64,000 nt of DNA, taken from the NCBI GenBank assembly GCA_045222295.1, contig JBGUXP010000013.1, forward strand, positions 24,985 through 88,984, given 5' to 3'. The notes under the pieces are model-generated. The model was given only the letters and a program-made list of their open reading frames with translations. It was not told the DNA's origin and made no database searches. Positions 35,720 to 42,936 of this stretch are shown here, in pieces. The DNA is from Colimorpha sp045222295 (GTDB lineage: Bacteria > Bacteroidota > Bacteroidia > Bacteroidales > P3). A program made the position numbers and the translations under genes. Within the stretch, counting starts at the first letter, position 1. Every line of letters starts with the position of its first letter.

Positions 35720-36061
35720 ATGACTTTACACGAAATCGTAGACAAACTTGGTGCCTCGGTAGGCCTTGGCGCCGACAAGCTTGATAGGGAAGAGGAGTTC
35801 TGTTTTGCTTCCGACTTGATGAGCGACGTGTTGACGCTCAAGGATACGCCGGTACTGGTGACGGGCCTGTGCAATGTGCAGACTATCCGCACCTGCGACA
35901 TGGCCAACCTCGAGGTAGTTATCTTCGTCCGCGGCAAGCGCCCCACGGAGGACATGGTGGAGCTGGCCGACGAGAACGACATGATTCTCATCTGCACGCC
36001 CTATTCGATGTTCAAGACCTGCGGCATTCTTTACGGCGCCGGCATGAAACCTTTATATTAA
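35720..36061 (+). CDS. DRTGG-domain protein
   Basis: A 113-residue cytoplasmic protein beginning at the ATG at 35720, just downstream of a strong promoter. It resembles the DRTGG-domain small proteins often linked to [FeFe]-hydrogenase and anti-sigma-like ATPase genes. Features: MTLHEIVDKLGASVGLG, then FASDLMSDVLTLKDTPVLVTGL and a C-terminal VIFVRGKRPTEDMVELADEN segment. The domain is found in phosphotransacetylase- and CBS-linked regulators; its ligand is not known. A five-base gap separates it from the ATPase gene. Confidence 0.8.
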   Translation: MTLHEIVDKLGASVGLGADKLDREEEFCFASDLMSDVLTLKDTPVLVTGLCNVQTIRTCDMANLEVVIFVRGKRPTEDMVELADENDMILICTPYSMFKTCGILYGAGMKPLY

Positions 36062-36066
36062 TTGTT

Positions 36067-36480
36067 ATGCATCAGGAATATACCGTTATAGAAGGCGATT
36101 TCGTCAACGCAGGCAAGGCCTCGAGCTCGGTCAAAAAGACGTTGAAACAGTTGAATGTCAATCCCCAGGTGGTGAAGCGTGTCGTGGTGGCACTCTACGA
36201 GGCAGAGGTCAACGCTATCGCTCACGCATATGGGGGAAAGGTTGTTGTCGACATCGATGCCGATAAAATCCACATGGTGGTGGCCGACAAGGGACCCGGT
36301 ATTCCCGACATCGCCTGGGCTATGCAGGAAGGCCACAGCACGGCACGTCCTGAGGTTCGTGACATGGGTTTCGGCGCAGGCATGGGCCTGCCCAACATGC
36401 AGAAGAATGTCGACAAGCTCAACGTTACCTCCGAGGTGGGCGTTGGTACCACCGTCGAGATGGAAGTTAACTTTCAGTAG
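36067..36480 (+). CDS. Anti-sigma-factor-type (RsbW/SpoIIAB-like) ATP-binding protein
   Basis: A 137-residue stand-alone HATPase_c domain. The N box is VVVALYEAEVNAIAHAYGG (E..N), the G1 box ADKGPGIP and the G2 box DMGFGAGMGLPNM. These match serine kinases of the RsbW/RsbT group. It sits between the DRTGG gene and the hydrogenase-like gene, an arrangement seen near hydrogenase loci of anaerobes. Its kinase target is unknown; a partner STAS protein is not adjacent, although a DUF4325 (STAS-like) gene lies at 47.9 kb. Confidence 0.87.
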   Translation: MHQEYTVIEGDFVNAGKASSSVKKTLKQLNVNPQVVKRVVVALYEAEVNAIAHAYGGKVVVDIDADKIHMVVADKGPGIPDIAWAMQEGHSTARPEVRDMGFGAGMGLPNMQKNVDKLNVTSEVGVGTTVEMEVNFQ

Positions 36481-36502
36481 TCAAGTAGTCAGTAGTTAAG
36501 TA
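36476..36502 (+). repeat. 7/8-base-period repeat at the ATPase stop
   Basis: CAGTAGT, CAAGTAGT, CAGTAGT and TAAGTAG follow one another, spanning the stop codon (36478-36480) and filling the 25-base gap to the next ATG at 36506. Confidence 0.75.
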
Positions 36503-36505
36503 GAC

Positions 36506-37870
36506 ATGGCCTTTTATCACGCTTTACAAGTTGAGGACGAGCGCTGCATCGGGTGCTCGCGCTGTATGAAGATTTGCCCCACCGAGGCGATACGCATCTT
36601 CGGCGGCAAGGCCGCCATTCAGGAACACCGCTGCATCGACTGTGGCAAATGCTATGAGGTATGCCCCGCCCAAGCCATCAGAATCAAGGATGACGACTTC
36701 GAGGCTTTCAAGCGCTATCCCCACTCCGTGGCCCTACTACCGTCGGTATTCCTGGGTCAGTTCCCCGACGACATCACTGTGTCGAAGGTCTATGCCACCC
36801 TCTATGAGTTGGGCTTCGCCCATGTGATGGAGGTGGAGAGCGCCTCTTTGATTTACAAGGAGGCCAAGGAGAAATATGCCCGCGAGCATCCTGATATCCG
36901 TCCCCTGATTTCTTCCTTCTGCCCTGCCATCGTGCGCCTGATACAGATAAAATACCCGTCGTTGGTGGAGAATGTGATGCCTATCAAGGTGCCTCTTGAC
37001 CTCAGTGCTATGTATGCCCTCGAGGAGCTTCAGAACCGCGGGGTGCCACGCGAGGAGATAGGACTCTTCTATATCACCCCTTGTGCCGCCAAGGTATCGG
37101 CAGTAAAGGCTCCCGTGGGCGAGGAGAAGAGTATCATCGATGGTGTTATCAATATGAACTCGCTTTTCAACCGTGTCTACAAACGTATGAAGGACAACGG
37201 TAAAGGCCATCAGTATCCACCGCTTACGCGCCATCGACTCTCTGCCGATGCCATCCTCAGCACTCTCACCAATGGTGAGCGACGCATTTGCACAGCCAAG
37301 CGTAGCTATTCCATCGATGGAATCGAGAATGTCATGGATTTCCTCGACAAGTTGGAGAACGATGAGGTAGAGGGCGTGGAGTTTCTCGAACTGAGGGCTT
37401 GCGACCAGAGTTGTGCCGGTGCCTTGTTGAGTGTCGACAACCGCTTTCTCTGCGGCGAGCGAATGTATGCCCGTGCTCGTCGTGCTGCCGAACGTGAGCG
37501 CAATGGTGAGATGCCGCGCGATCGTGAGATGGATAAATATAAGGACTATCTAGTTGAGAACTCGATGGTTGACGAAGTAGAACCCCGTTCGATGATGGTA
37601 CTAGACAGCAATATCTCCAAGGCGCTCGAGAAGATGGAACGTATTGAAAAGATGAAGACTCATCTGCCGCAGATTGACTGTGGCGTCTGTGGCGCTCCCA
37701 CCTGCGAAGCTTTTGCCACCGATGTGGTGTGCGACCGCGCACGGCTGGAGCAGTGCGTCTTCTACCGTCTGCACCTCGAATCCAATGGTAAGATGACTCT
37801 TGACGAGGGCCGCTCAAATATGTACTCTGTCTGGGGCGACGACCGAATAAGTGGGGAGATAGAGGTATGA
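36506..37870 (+). CDS. [FeFe]-hydrogenase-like Fe-S protein with incomplete H-cluster motifs
   Basis: A 454-residue protein. Two N-terminal 4Fe-4S motifs are CIGCSRCMKICP and CIDCGKCYEVCP. A hydrogenase large-subunit-like region follows with altered H-cluster motifs: SSFCPAIV where HydA has TSCCPxW, TPCAAK where HydA has MPCxxK, and LRACDQSCAGALL in place of xMACPGGCxxG. The C-terminus has an Fe-S domain (DCGVCGAPTCEAFATD), as in RnfB-like proteins. The missing cysteine and the partner genes (DRTGG, anti-sigma ATPase) suggest redox sensing or electron transfer rather than H2 turnover (inference). A strong terminator ends the operon. Confidence 0.88.
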   Translation: MAFYHALQVEDERCIGCSRCMKICPTEAIRIFGGKAAIQEHRCIDCGKCYEVCPAQAIRIKDDDFEAFKRYPHSVALLPSVFLGQFPDDITVSKVYATLYELGFAHVMEVESASLIYKEAKEKYAREHPDIRPLISSFCPAIVRLIQIKYPSLVENVMPIKVPLDLSAMYALEELQNRGVPREEIGLFYITPCAAKVSAVKAPVGEEKSIIDGVINMNSLFNRVYKRMKDNGKGHQYPPLTRHRLSADAILSTLTNGERRICTAKRSYSIDGIENVMDFLDKLENDEVEGVEFLELRACDQSCAGALLSVDNRFLCGERMYARARRAAERERNGEMPRDREMDKYKDYLVENSMVDEVEPRSMMVLDSNISKALEKMERIEKMKTHLPQIDCGVCGAPTCEAFATDVVCDRARLEQCVFYRLHLESNGKMTLDEGRSNMYSVWGDDRISGEIEV

Positions 37871-37872
37871 AA

Positions 37873-37903
37873 AAAGGGCCGCGCTTCAAAAGCGCGGCCC
37901 TTT
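37873..37903 (+). terminator. Strong terminator after the hydrogenase-like gene
   Basis: A perfect 14-base-pair stem AAAGGGCCGCGCTT/AAGCGCGGCCCTTT with a three-base loop starts two bases after the stop. It is probably bidirectional, also ending the convergent permease gene. Confidence 0.92.
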
Positions 37904-37921
37904 CTCTGTTTATTGTTTTAC

Positions 37922-39238
37922 TTATAGGCATTTCAGTACATAGCGTAGCACGAACAAAGCGGCCAGTACCCACATGGTGGGGCTGATTTTTTTGATATTG
38001 GTTTTGCCGGTGCAGGCATTGAGCAGTACGTAGACGATGATGCCAATCATGATACCATCGCTGATGCTGTAGCACAGGGGCATGAGCAACATGGTGAAGA
38101 ATGCCGGGATGGATTCGCTGAAGTTGTCCCATTCAATCTTGCTGACGCCGGAGCACATCATGACGCCTACCAGGATGAGGGCAGGGCCTGTGGCCTGGGC
38201 GGGAATGGCAAGGAAGAGAGGTGCGAAAAGCAGAGCTAAAGCGAAGCAGATGGCGATGGTGAAGGCTGTGAGACCCGAGCGTCCTCCCTCGCCCACGCCG
38301 GCAGCGGACTCTACATAAGTGGTGGTGGTCGAAGTACCCAGACAGGCGCCCGCGGTGGTGGCCACTGCATCGGCCATCAGCACTTTGCCAATACCCTCTA
38401 TCTTCCCGTCTTCCTGCGTGTCATAGGCTTTCATTGATACTCCCACGACGGTGCCGATGGTGTCGAACATGTCAATGAAAAGGAAGGTGAATACGACGAT
38501 GAGCATGTCCCAGGTGAAGATGTTGTGCCATTCGAACTGCATGAAGATGGGAGCGACACTGGGCGGAGTGGAGAGCACACCATCGAAGTGAGTTACGCCC
38601 AGGGGAATGCCGATGATGCTGGTGGCGAGGATGCCCCAAAGGATGCCGCCACGGACTTTGAGGATGATGAGTACGCTGGTGATGGCGATGCCGATGAGTG
38701 CCAGAAGGGTGGCGGTATCGGCGAAGTTGCCAAGTGCCACAAGAGTGGCTTCGTCGTTAATTACGATGCCGCAGTTTTTGAAGCCGATAAAGGCTATAAA
38801 GAGACCGATACCGGCGCTGATGGCAGTCTTTAGGCCGGCCGGAATAGCGTCGACGATGAGTTCACGGACTTTGAAGATGGTCAAAAGGATAAAGATGATA
38901 CCTTCAATGAACACCGCTGTAAGTGCAAACTGCCAGCTGTATCCCATACCAAGACAGACGGTATAGACGAAGAAGGCGTTGAGACCCATGCCTGGAGCCA
39001 AACCAAAGGGCCTCTTGGCGTAGATGGCCATTACAAGGCAGCCGATGATGGCAGCTAGCGCTGTGGCGGTGAAAACGGCGTCGGTTGGCATGGGGTTGTC
39101 ACCGCTGCCGAGAGCACTGAAGATGTTTGGGTTCACAGCCAAGATATAGGCCATGGTGAGGAAAGTGGTGATACCGGCAACTATCTCGGTACGCACTTTA
39201 TGTTGTGTGGGATTGAACCCGAAAAGTTTCTGTAACAT
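37922..39238 (-). CDS. NCS2-type purine (adenine/guanine/hypoxanthine) permease
   Basis: A 438-residue inner-membrane H+ symporter of the AzgA/GhxP group with about 12-14 transmembrane segments. Signature regions: EIVAGITTFLTMAYILAVNP near the start, GLAPGMGLNAFFVYTVCLG, SAGIGLFIAFIGFKNCGI, FTFLFIDMFDTIGTVVGVS and GTSTTTTYVESAAGVGEGGR, typical of the hypoxanthine/guanine/adenine clade. The neighbouring minus-strand gene encodes a Tsx-like outer-membrane channel, so the two may form a nucleoside/nucleobase import route. The spacer between them is a mirrored 7-base array. Confidence 0.93.
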   Translation of the reverse strand: MLQKLFGFNPTQHKVRTEIVAGITTFLTMAYILAVNPNIFSALGSGDNPMPTDAVFTATALAAIIGCLVMAIYAKRPFGLAPGMGLNAFFVYTVCLGMGYSWQFALTAVFIEGIIFILLTIFKVRELIVDAIPAGLKTAISAGIGLFIAFIGFKNCGIVINDEATLVALGNFADTATLLALIGIAITSVLIILKVRGGILWGILATSIIGIPLGVTHFDGVLSTPPSVAPIFMQFEWHNIFTWDMLIVVFTFLFIDMFDTIGTVVGVSMKAYDTQEDGKIEGIGKVLMADAVATTAGACLGTSTTTTYVESAAGVGEGGRSGLTAFTIAICFALALLFAPLFLAIPAQATGPALILVGVMMCSGVSKIEWDNFSESIPAFFTMLLMPLCYSISDGIMIGIIVYVLLNACTGKTNIKKISPTMWVLAALFVLRYVLKCL

Positions 39239-39247
39239 AATGTATCT

Positions 39248-39360
39248 AATTTCTTAATTTCTAATTTCTAAATTCTGAGTTTTGGCGTTTTTCTATCTTC
39301 TAAGTGTCCTGACGCTGCCATGCGTAGACCACTTAGAAATTAGAAATCAAAATTTAGAAA
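39248..39360. repeat. Mirrored 7-base-period arrays (AATTTCT / TTAGAAA)
   Basis: AATTTCT-type units at 39248-39276 are matched by TTAGAAA units at 39333-39360. TTCTAATTTCTAA (39259-39271) is the exact complement of TTAGAAATTAGAA (39333-39345). Between them, TCTAAGTG (39299) and CACTTAGA (39330) form another hairpin. The array fills the gap between the permease and DUF5020 genes. Confidence 0.88.
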
Positions 39361-39363
39361 TCG

Positions 39364-40083
39364 CTAGAACACCCACTTGATACCCAGGCAGGGGGCAATG
39401 TTGAATCCTTTGTTCTTGGAAAAGTCGGCACCGCTACGCCAGCCGCCGGCGAAGTTGTAAGCCAATTCCAATTCGCCACCGATGTTCAGGTTGGGGCAGC
39501 CGAAGTGCTGACCAATATTGTACCAAATCTGAGGCTCGCTAAGGATGACCCAGTCTGTCTCCTCTGGCCAGGCATTCTTCTCTCCCCACACATCGAGGAA
39601 GCCGCTGAAGGAGAGCCCTTTCACATTGAAGATGTCTTTCATTCCCCAAACGAAAGTGAACTGCAGAGGCACGTTGCCCTCGGCCTTCTGGATGTTCTTG
39701 TACATCAGCTCAAAGGTGAAGGTGTTGCGGAAGTCGGCACTGTGCAGGAAATATTCCACACCGAAGAGCCATGCGTTGTTGGCGAACTGGCCACCGTTCC
39801 ACTCCACATGGAGGCTGAAGTCGCCAATGCTGCTGTTTTTCCAGAAATTCAGTGCACGGGCAATCTCGGTGTAGTAGCCTGTCGGCACGATGGCACCGCC
39901 GTCGGTGGGATGGTAGATGTCGGTGAAGAAGAACGTGGAACCCCAGTCATCGGCATAGAACCCCTCGATGGTGGTGGTGAGATGACCGCGGTTGAAGTCA
40001 TACATCTCCTGGATGTTGGTCTGTGCATTCGTGTAGGATGCAAGGCCGAGCAGCATGGCTGCAAAAAATAATGTTTTTTTCAT
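39364..40083 (-). CDS. DUF5020 Tsx-like outer-membrane channel protein
   Basis: A 239-residue protein with a signal peptide ending SYTNAQ. The body has alternating hydrophobic/polar strands of a small beta barrel and ends in the aromatic residue F (GIKWVF), typical of outer-membrane proteins. Segments such as MYDFNRGHLTTTIEGFYADD, TDIYHPTDGG and YTEIARALNFWK match DUF5020, a relative of the nucleoside channel Tsx. The neighbouring purine permease supports a nucleoside-uptake role (inference). It has its own promoter. Confidence 0.82.
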   Translation of the reverse strand: MKKTLFFAAMLLGLASYTNAQTNIQEMYDFNRGHLTTTIEGFYADDWGSTFFFTDIYHPTDGGAIVPTGYYTEIARALNFWKNSSIGDFSLHVEWNGGQFANNAWLFGVEYFLHSADFRNTFTFELMYKNIQKAEGNVPLQFTFVWGMKDIFNVKGLSFSGFLDVWGEKNAWPEETDWVILSEPQIWYNIGQHFGCPNLNIGGELELAYNFAGGWRSGADFSKNKGFNIAPCLGIKWVF

Positions 40084-40135
40084 GATGGTTTTGTATTTAG
40101 TGGGTTAACAAAATTTTTGACAAAATATTCAATTG

Positions 40136-40143
40136 CAAAAGTA
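40136..40143 (-). promoter_or_regulatory. Bacteroidota -7 box for the DUF5020 gene
   Basis: TACTTTTG on the minus strand, 53 bases before the ATG at 40083, matches TAnnTTTG. No convincing -33 TTTG was found. Confidence 0.6.
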
Positions 40144-40175
40144 CGTAGAAATAAAAAAAGATGCAAATTATTTTA

Positions 40176-42092
40176 TTAACAATTTGCATCTTTTTGTTTT
40201 TCAGGGAGCTGTGTTTCAATAAATTCACCGTTCCGTCGGAAATGTTCGGCCAACTCGAGGTAGAAGCGGTGGCGACTGAGAGTCTTGGCGTTGCCTACTA
40301 TTATAAGTTTCATACGCGCACGCGTCATAGCGACATTCATGCGGCGCAGGTCGCGCAAAAATCCAATATTGCCATCGGTGTTATCGCGCACGAGGGAGAT
40401 GATGATGACGTCGCGCTCTTGTCCTTGGAAGCCGTCAACGGTGCCGACGGTAATGTGCCGTTTTAGTTTGCGGAAATAGTGCTGCATCTTGAGCAGTCGT
40501 CGGATGAGGCGTGCCTGTCCGCGGTAGGGGGTGATGATGCCGAAGTCGATACGCTCGCTTTCAATCTTTTGAGGTGAAATCATTTCGATGTAGTCGCGCA
40601 GTGAATGGATGACGAGGCGCGCCTCTTGGGCGTTGGAGAGAGTGCCAGTTTTAGTTCGGAGTTCGGAGAATCCGGAATGTCCGGACATTCCGGATTCTCC
40701 GGAGGTGTCGAGCCAAGTGAGGGGTGTGTCCAGTGGGCTCACCAGCCGTTGTGCCGCCTCTGGGGCTGCCTGCAGGCGACCGTGATAAAACCAACGCGAA
40801 GGGAAGAACATGATCTCCTCGTTCATGCGGTATTGTATGGTGAGCAGTGAGACACACCGTGGGTGTAGTTTCACTACCTTCTGCATCAATGTATTATCCA
40901 ATCCACCCTTCATGGCCTCGAGGCTTTTTACCGTGGGTGGCAGCTGCTGGTGGTCGCCTCCCATAATGACGCGGTCGGCTTTCAGTATGGCGGCCCAGCA
41001 GGCAGGCTCGAGGGCCTGGGCGGCCTCGTCGATGAAGAGGGTGCTGAAGCGGCGCCGTTCCATGAGGCGGTAGGCGCTGCCGATAAGGGTGCAGCTCACT
41101 ACGCGAGCCTCGTTGAAAAGGTCGGCGTTGATCTTGATTTCCAGCTCGGTCTCACGGTTGCGCAGCCGGTGGGCTTGCTCGCCTTTGACACCATTATTCA
41201 GAGTGCGGCGAATGTTCCACAACTCATGGTAGTCAGGATGCGAGGAATAGCGACGCTCATAGCTGCAGGCTAGCATCTCGTCGCTCATCCTCAGAGGGTT
41301 GCCTACGCGCAATACATTGACACTGCGGCGTATCAGTTGTTCGCTAATCCAGTCGACGGCGGCATTGCTCGGGGCGCATACCAGCACCTGTGTCTCTCGC
41401 TCAAGGGTCTCGATGATGGCCTCCACCAGCGTGGTGGTCTTGCCCGTTCCTGGAGGGCCATGAATGATGGTCACATCTTGAGCTTCCACTACCTTCTGGA
41501 TGGCGTCGTTCTGGCTGCGGTTGAGCCAAGGGAAGGAGAGCGCAGGGAGTTGTCGGAAAGAGGGTTGTACGTTGCCTATGAGCACGTTGCGAAGCTTGAC
41601 GAAGCGCTCGTCTTCCTTTCGCTCGGCTTCGGAGAGAGCTTCCTTCATCACGCGGAAACTGGTGTTGTCGATGCCTAGCTGCACTCCTAGTAGATGTCTT
41701 TGCGCCAGGTCTTTGATGCTCTGCAGGGCTGCCTTAGATGGCAGACTGACACTTATCACGCTATCTCCCACCTGTTCCACATAGCATTGGTGCGGCAACT
41801 CTTTGACGCTGTTTTCTGTTAGGAAGAAAAGTGTGGCGGGTTTGCCGGGCTCGAAATCCAATTCCACCTCATCTTCCGCTACTTGGTAGTGTATTTCCAG
41901 CAACAACTGGCCCAGTGCGTTGTAGCCCTCGTTTCCCAATCGAACTGGGTAGCGGCATCCGGGTTCGTGGATGCTACCTGTCAGCGAAGCTCCCTTCGCC
42001 TCGAGGTTCCGCTGGTAGGCTGCCTGCTCCTCTCGGAGCTCCAGCGACACCAGTTCCCTCATCTTTGCAAAATATGTGCTGGAATTTACCAT
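40176..42092 (-). CDS. Upf1/IGHMBP2-type superfamily 1 DNA/RNA helicase
   Basis: A 638-residue SF1B helicase. Motif I is IHGPPGTGKTTTLVEA, Ia is CAPSNAAVDWISEQL, II is LFIDEAAQALEPACW, III is IMGGDHQQLPPTV, IV is LTIQYRMNEEIMFFPS, and V/VI are TVDGFQGQERDVIIISLVR and NVAMTRARMKLIIVG. The N-terminus has the beta-barrel region of the family. A short (SGx)n peptide (TSGESGMSGHSGFSE), encoded by a 38-base perfect palindrome, replaces the usual sequence after WLD, about residue 465. The role is probably nucleic-acid remodelling or repair; the substrate is unknown. An alternative ATG is at 42062. Confidence 0.92.
   Translation of the reverse strand: MVNSSTYFAKMRELVSLELREEQAAYQRNLEAKGASLTGSIHEPGCRYPVRLGNEGYNALGQLLLEIHYQVAEDEVELDFEPGKPATLFFLTENSVKELPHQCYVEQVGDSVISVSLPSKAALQSIKDLAQRHLLGVQLGIDNTSFRVMKEALSEAERKEDERFVKLRNVLIGNVQPSFRQLPALSFPWLNRSQNDAIQKVVEAQDVTIIHGPPGTGKTTTLVEAIIETLERETQVLVCAPSNAAVDWISEQLIRRSVNVLRVGNPLRMSDEMLACSYERRYSSHPDYHELWNIRRTLNNGVKGEQAHRLRNRETELEIKINADLFNEARVVSCTLIGSAYRLMERRRFSTLFIDEAAQALEPACWAAILKADRVIMGGDHQQLPPTVKSLEAMKGGLDNTLMQKVVKLHPRCVSLLTIQYRMNEEIMFFPSRWFYHGRLQAAPEAAQRLVSPLDTPLTWLDTSGESGMSGHSGFSELRTKTGTLSNAQEARLVIHSLRDYIEMISPQKIESERIDFGIITPYRGQARLIRRLLKMQHYFRKLKRHITVGTVDGFQGQERDVIIISLVRDNTDGNIGFLRDLRRMNVAMTRARMKLIIVGNAKTLSRHRFYLELAEHFRRNGEFIETQLPEKQKDANC
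40664..40701. repeat. 38-base perfect palindrome of 9-base units inside the helicase gene
   Basis: Units GAATCCGGA, ATGTCCGGA, CATTCCGGA and TTCTCCGGA (nnnTCCGGA, period 9) form a perfect palindrome centred between 40682 and 40683. It is preceded by TTCGGAG twice. It stays in frame, encoding SGM-SGH-SGF. Confidence 0.93.
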
Positions 42093-42286
42093 TTGGTCTA
42101 AAAACTGATTGTCGTTGAAATTATTGTGCGTTTGTCTTCCTTTTTTTAGAATCTTTGTTGTTTTTATTCTTTATAATTACCTGATAACAAGTGTTATTTC
42201 TTTAGTTGCGTCTTAATTATTTCCCTTAGGGAGTTGATGGGTCGGTGAGAGGTGAATCGGGTCTAGGGGTACTCAGGGATGGGGTC

Positions 42287-42348
42287 ACCATTTATGGTGA
42301 GTTTTTTTGTTAAAAGTGTTTGTATATCGTTTTTATTTTGTATATTTG
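42287..42348 (+). promoter_or_regulatory. Promoter region of the hydrogenase operon
   Basis: The 341-base gap upstream of the HndB-like gene holds no gene. TTTG (42319-42322), an 18-base spacer and TATATTTG (42341-42348), followed by CAAGG, form a clear Bacteroidota promoter, with the ATG at 42434 some 86 bases downstream. Just upstream, TCACCAT-TT-ATGGTGA (42287-42302) is a small perfect hairpin, which could be an operator or the end of a G-rich repeat (about 42230-42285). Confidence 0.88.
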
Positions 42349-42433
42349 CAAGGTCATGCGATAGGTGAATCTTGTCGTATGCTATTGATAATTAGTTAAA
42401 TAAATAATATATTAATCCTAAAAAGTCACATCT

Positions 42434-42829
42434 ATGACAAAAGTAAAATCTTTGGCTGACCTGAAAGCCATGCGCGAGAAGCTCCAGTCTAACCTCGATG
42501 TCCGCGAGAAGGCCGAGAATCCCGAGAGTCTGGTGCAGATCAAGGTCGCTATGGCCACCTGCGGTATCGCTGCCGGTGCCAAACAGGTTATGGAACACAT
42601 GATGCAGAAGGCTGACGAACTGAAAATCGCCGCCGTCTTTACACAGACTGGCTGCATGGGCTACTGCCACGCCGAGCCCACCCTTGAGGTGCGTGTCCCC
42701 GGTAAGGATCCCATCGTCTTCGGCCACGTCGACAACAACCGTGCCGATGAAATCCTCACCAAGTACGTCCAGAATGGCGAACTCGTCGAGGGCATTATTC
42801 CCGTGAACTACGAAACGATTGACAAGTAA
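42434..42829 (+). CDS. HndB-like [2Fe-2S] ferredoxin subunit of NAD(P)-linked hydrogenase
   Basis: A 131-residue thioredoxin-like 2Fe-2S protein. Four cluster cysteines are visible in MATCGIAAGAKQVM and TGCMGYCHAEPTLEV. The N-terminus MTKVKSLADLKAMREKLQ is typical of HndB-like proteins of NADP-reducing [FeFe]-hydrogenases. It probably shuttles electrons between the NuoE/NuoF-like module and HydA. It is the first gene of the four-subunit operon and is followed by a 107-base spacer filled with mirrored 7-base repeats. Confidence 0.9.
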   Translation: MTKVKSLADLKAMREKLQSNLDVREKAENPESLVQIKVAMATCGIAAGAKQVMEHMMQKADELKIAAVFTQTGCMGYCHAEPTLEVRVPGKDPIVFGHVDNNRADEILTKYVQNGELVEGIIPVNYETIDK

Positions 42830-42837
42830 AAGTGATT

Positions 42838-42922
42838 AGTTGACAGTTGACAGTTAATAGTTGGCAGTGCTTCGCAGCCTGGCGGCAGCCAACTACAAAC
42901 TACCAACTACAAACTACCAACT
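42838..42922. repeat. Mirrored 7-base-period array in the hydrogenase operon
   Basis: AGTTGAC, AGTTGAC, AGTTAAT and AGTTGGC (42838-42865) face AACTACA, AACTACC, AACTACA and AACTACC plus AACT (42891-42922). AGTTGGC and GCCAACT pair exactly. It fills the spacer between the first two hydrogenase genes. Confidence 0.9.
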
Positions 42923-42936
42923 GAAAAAAAAAGATT

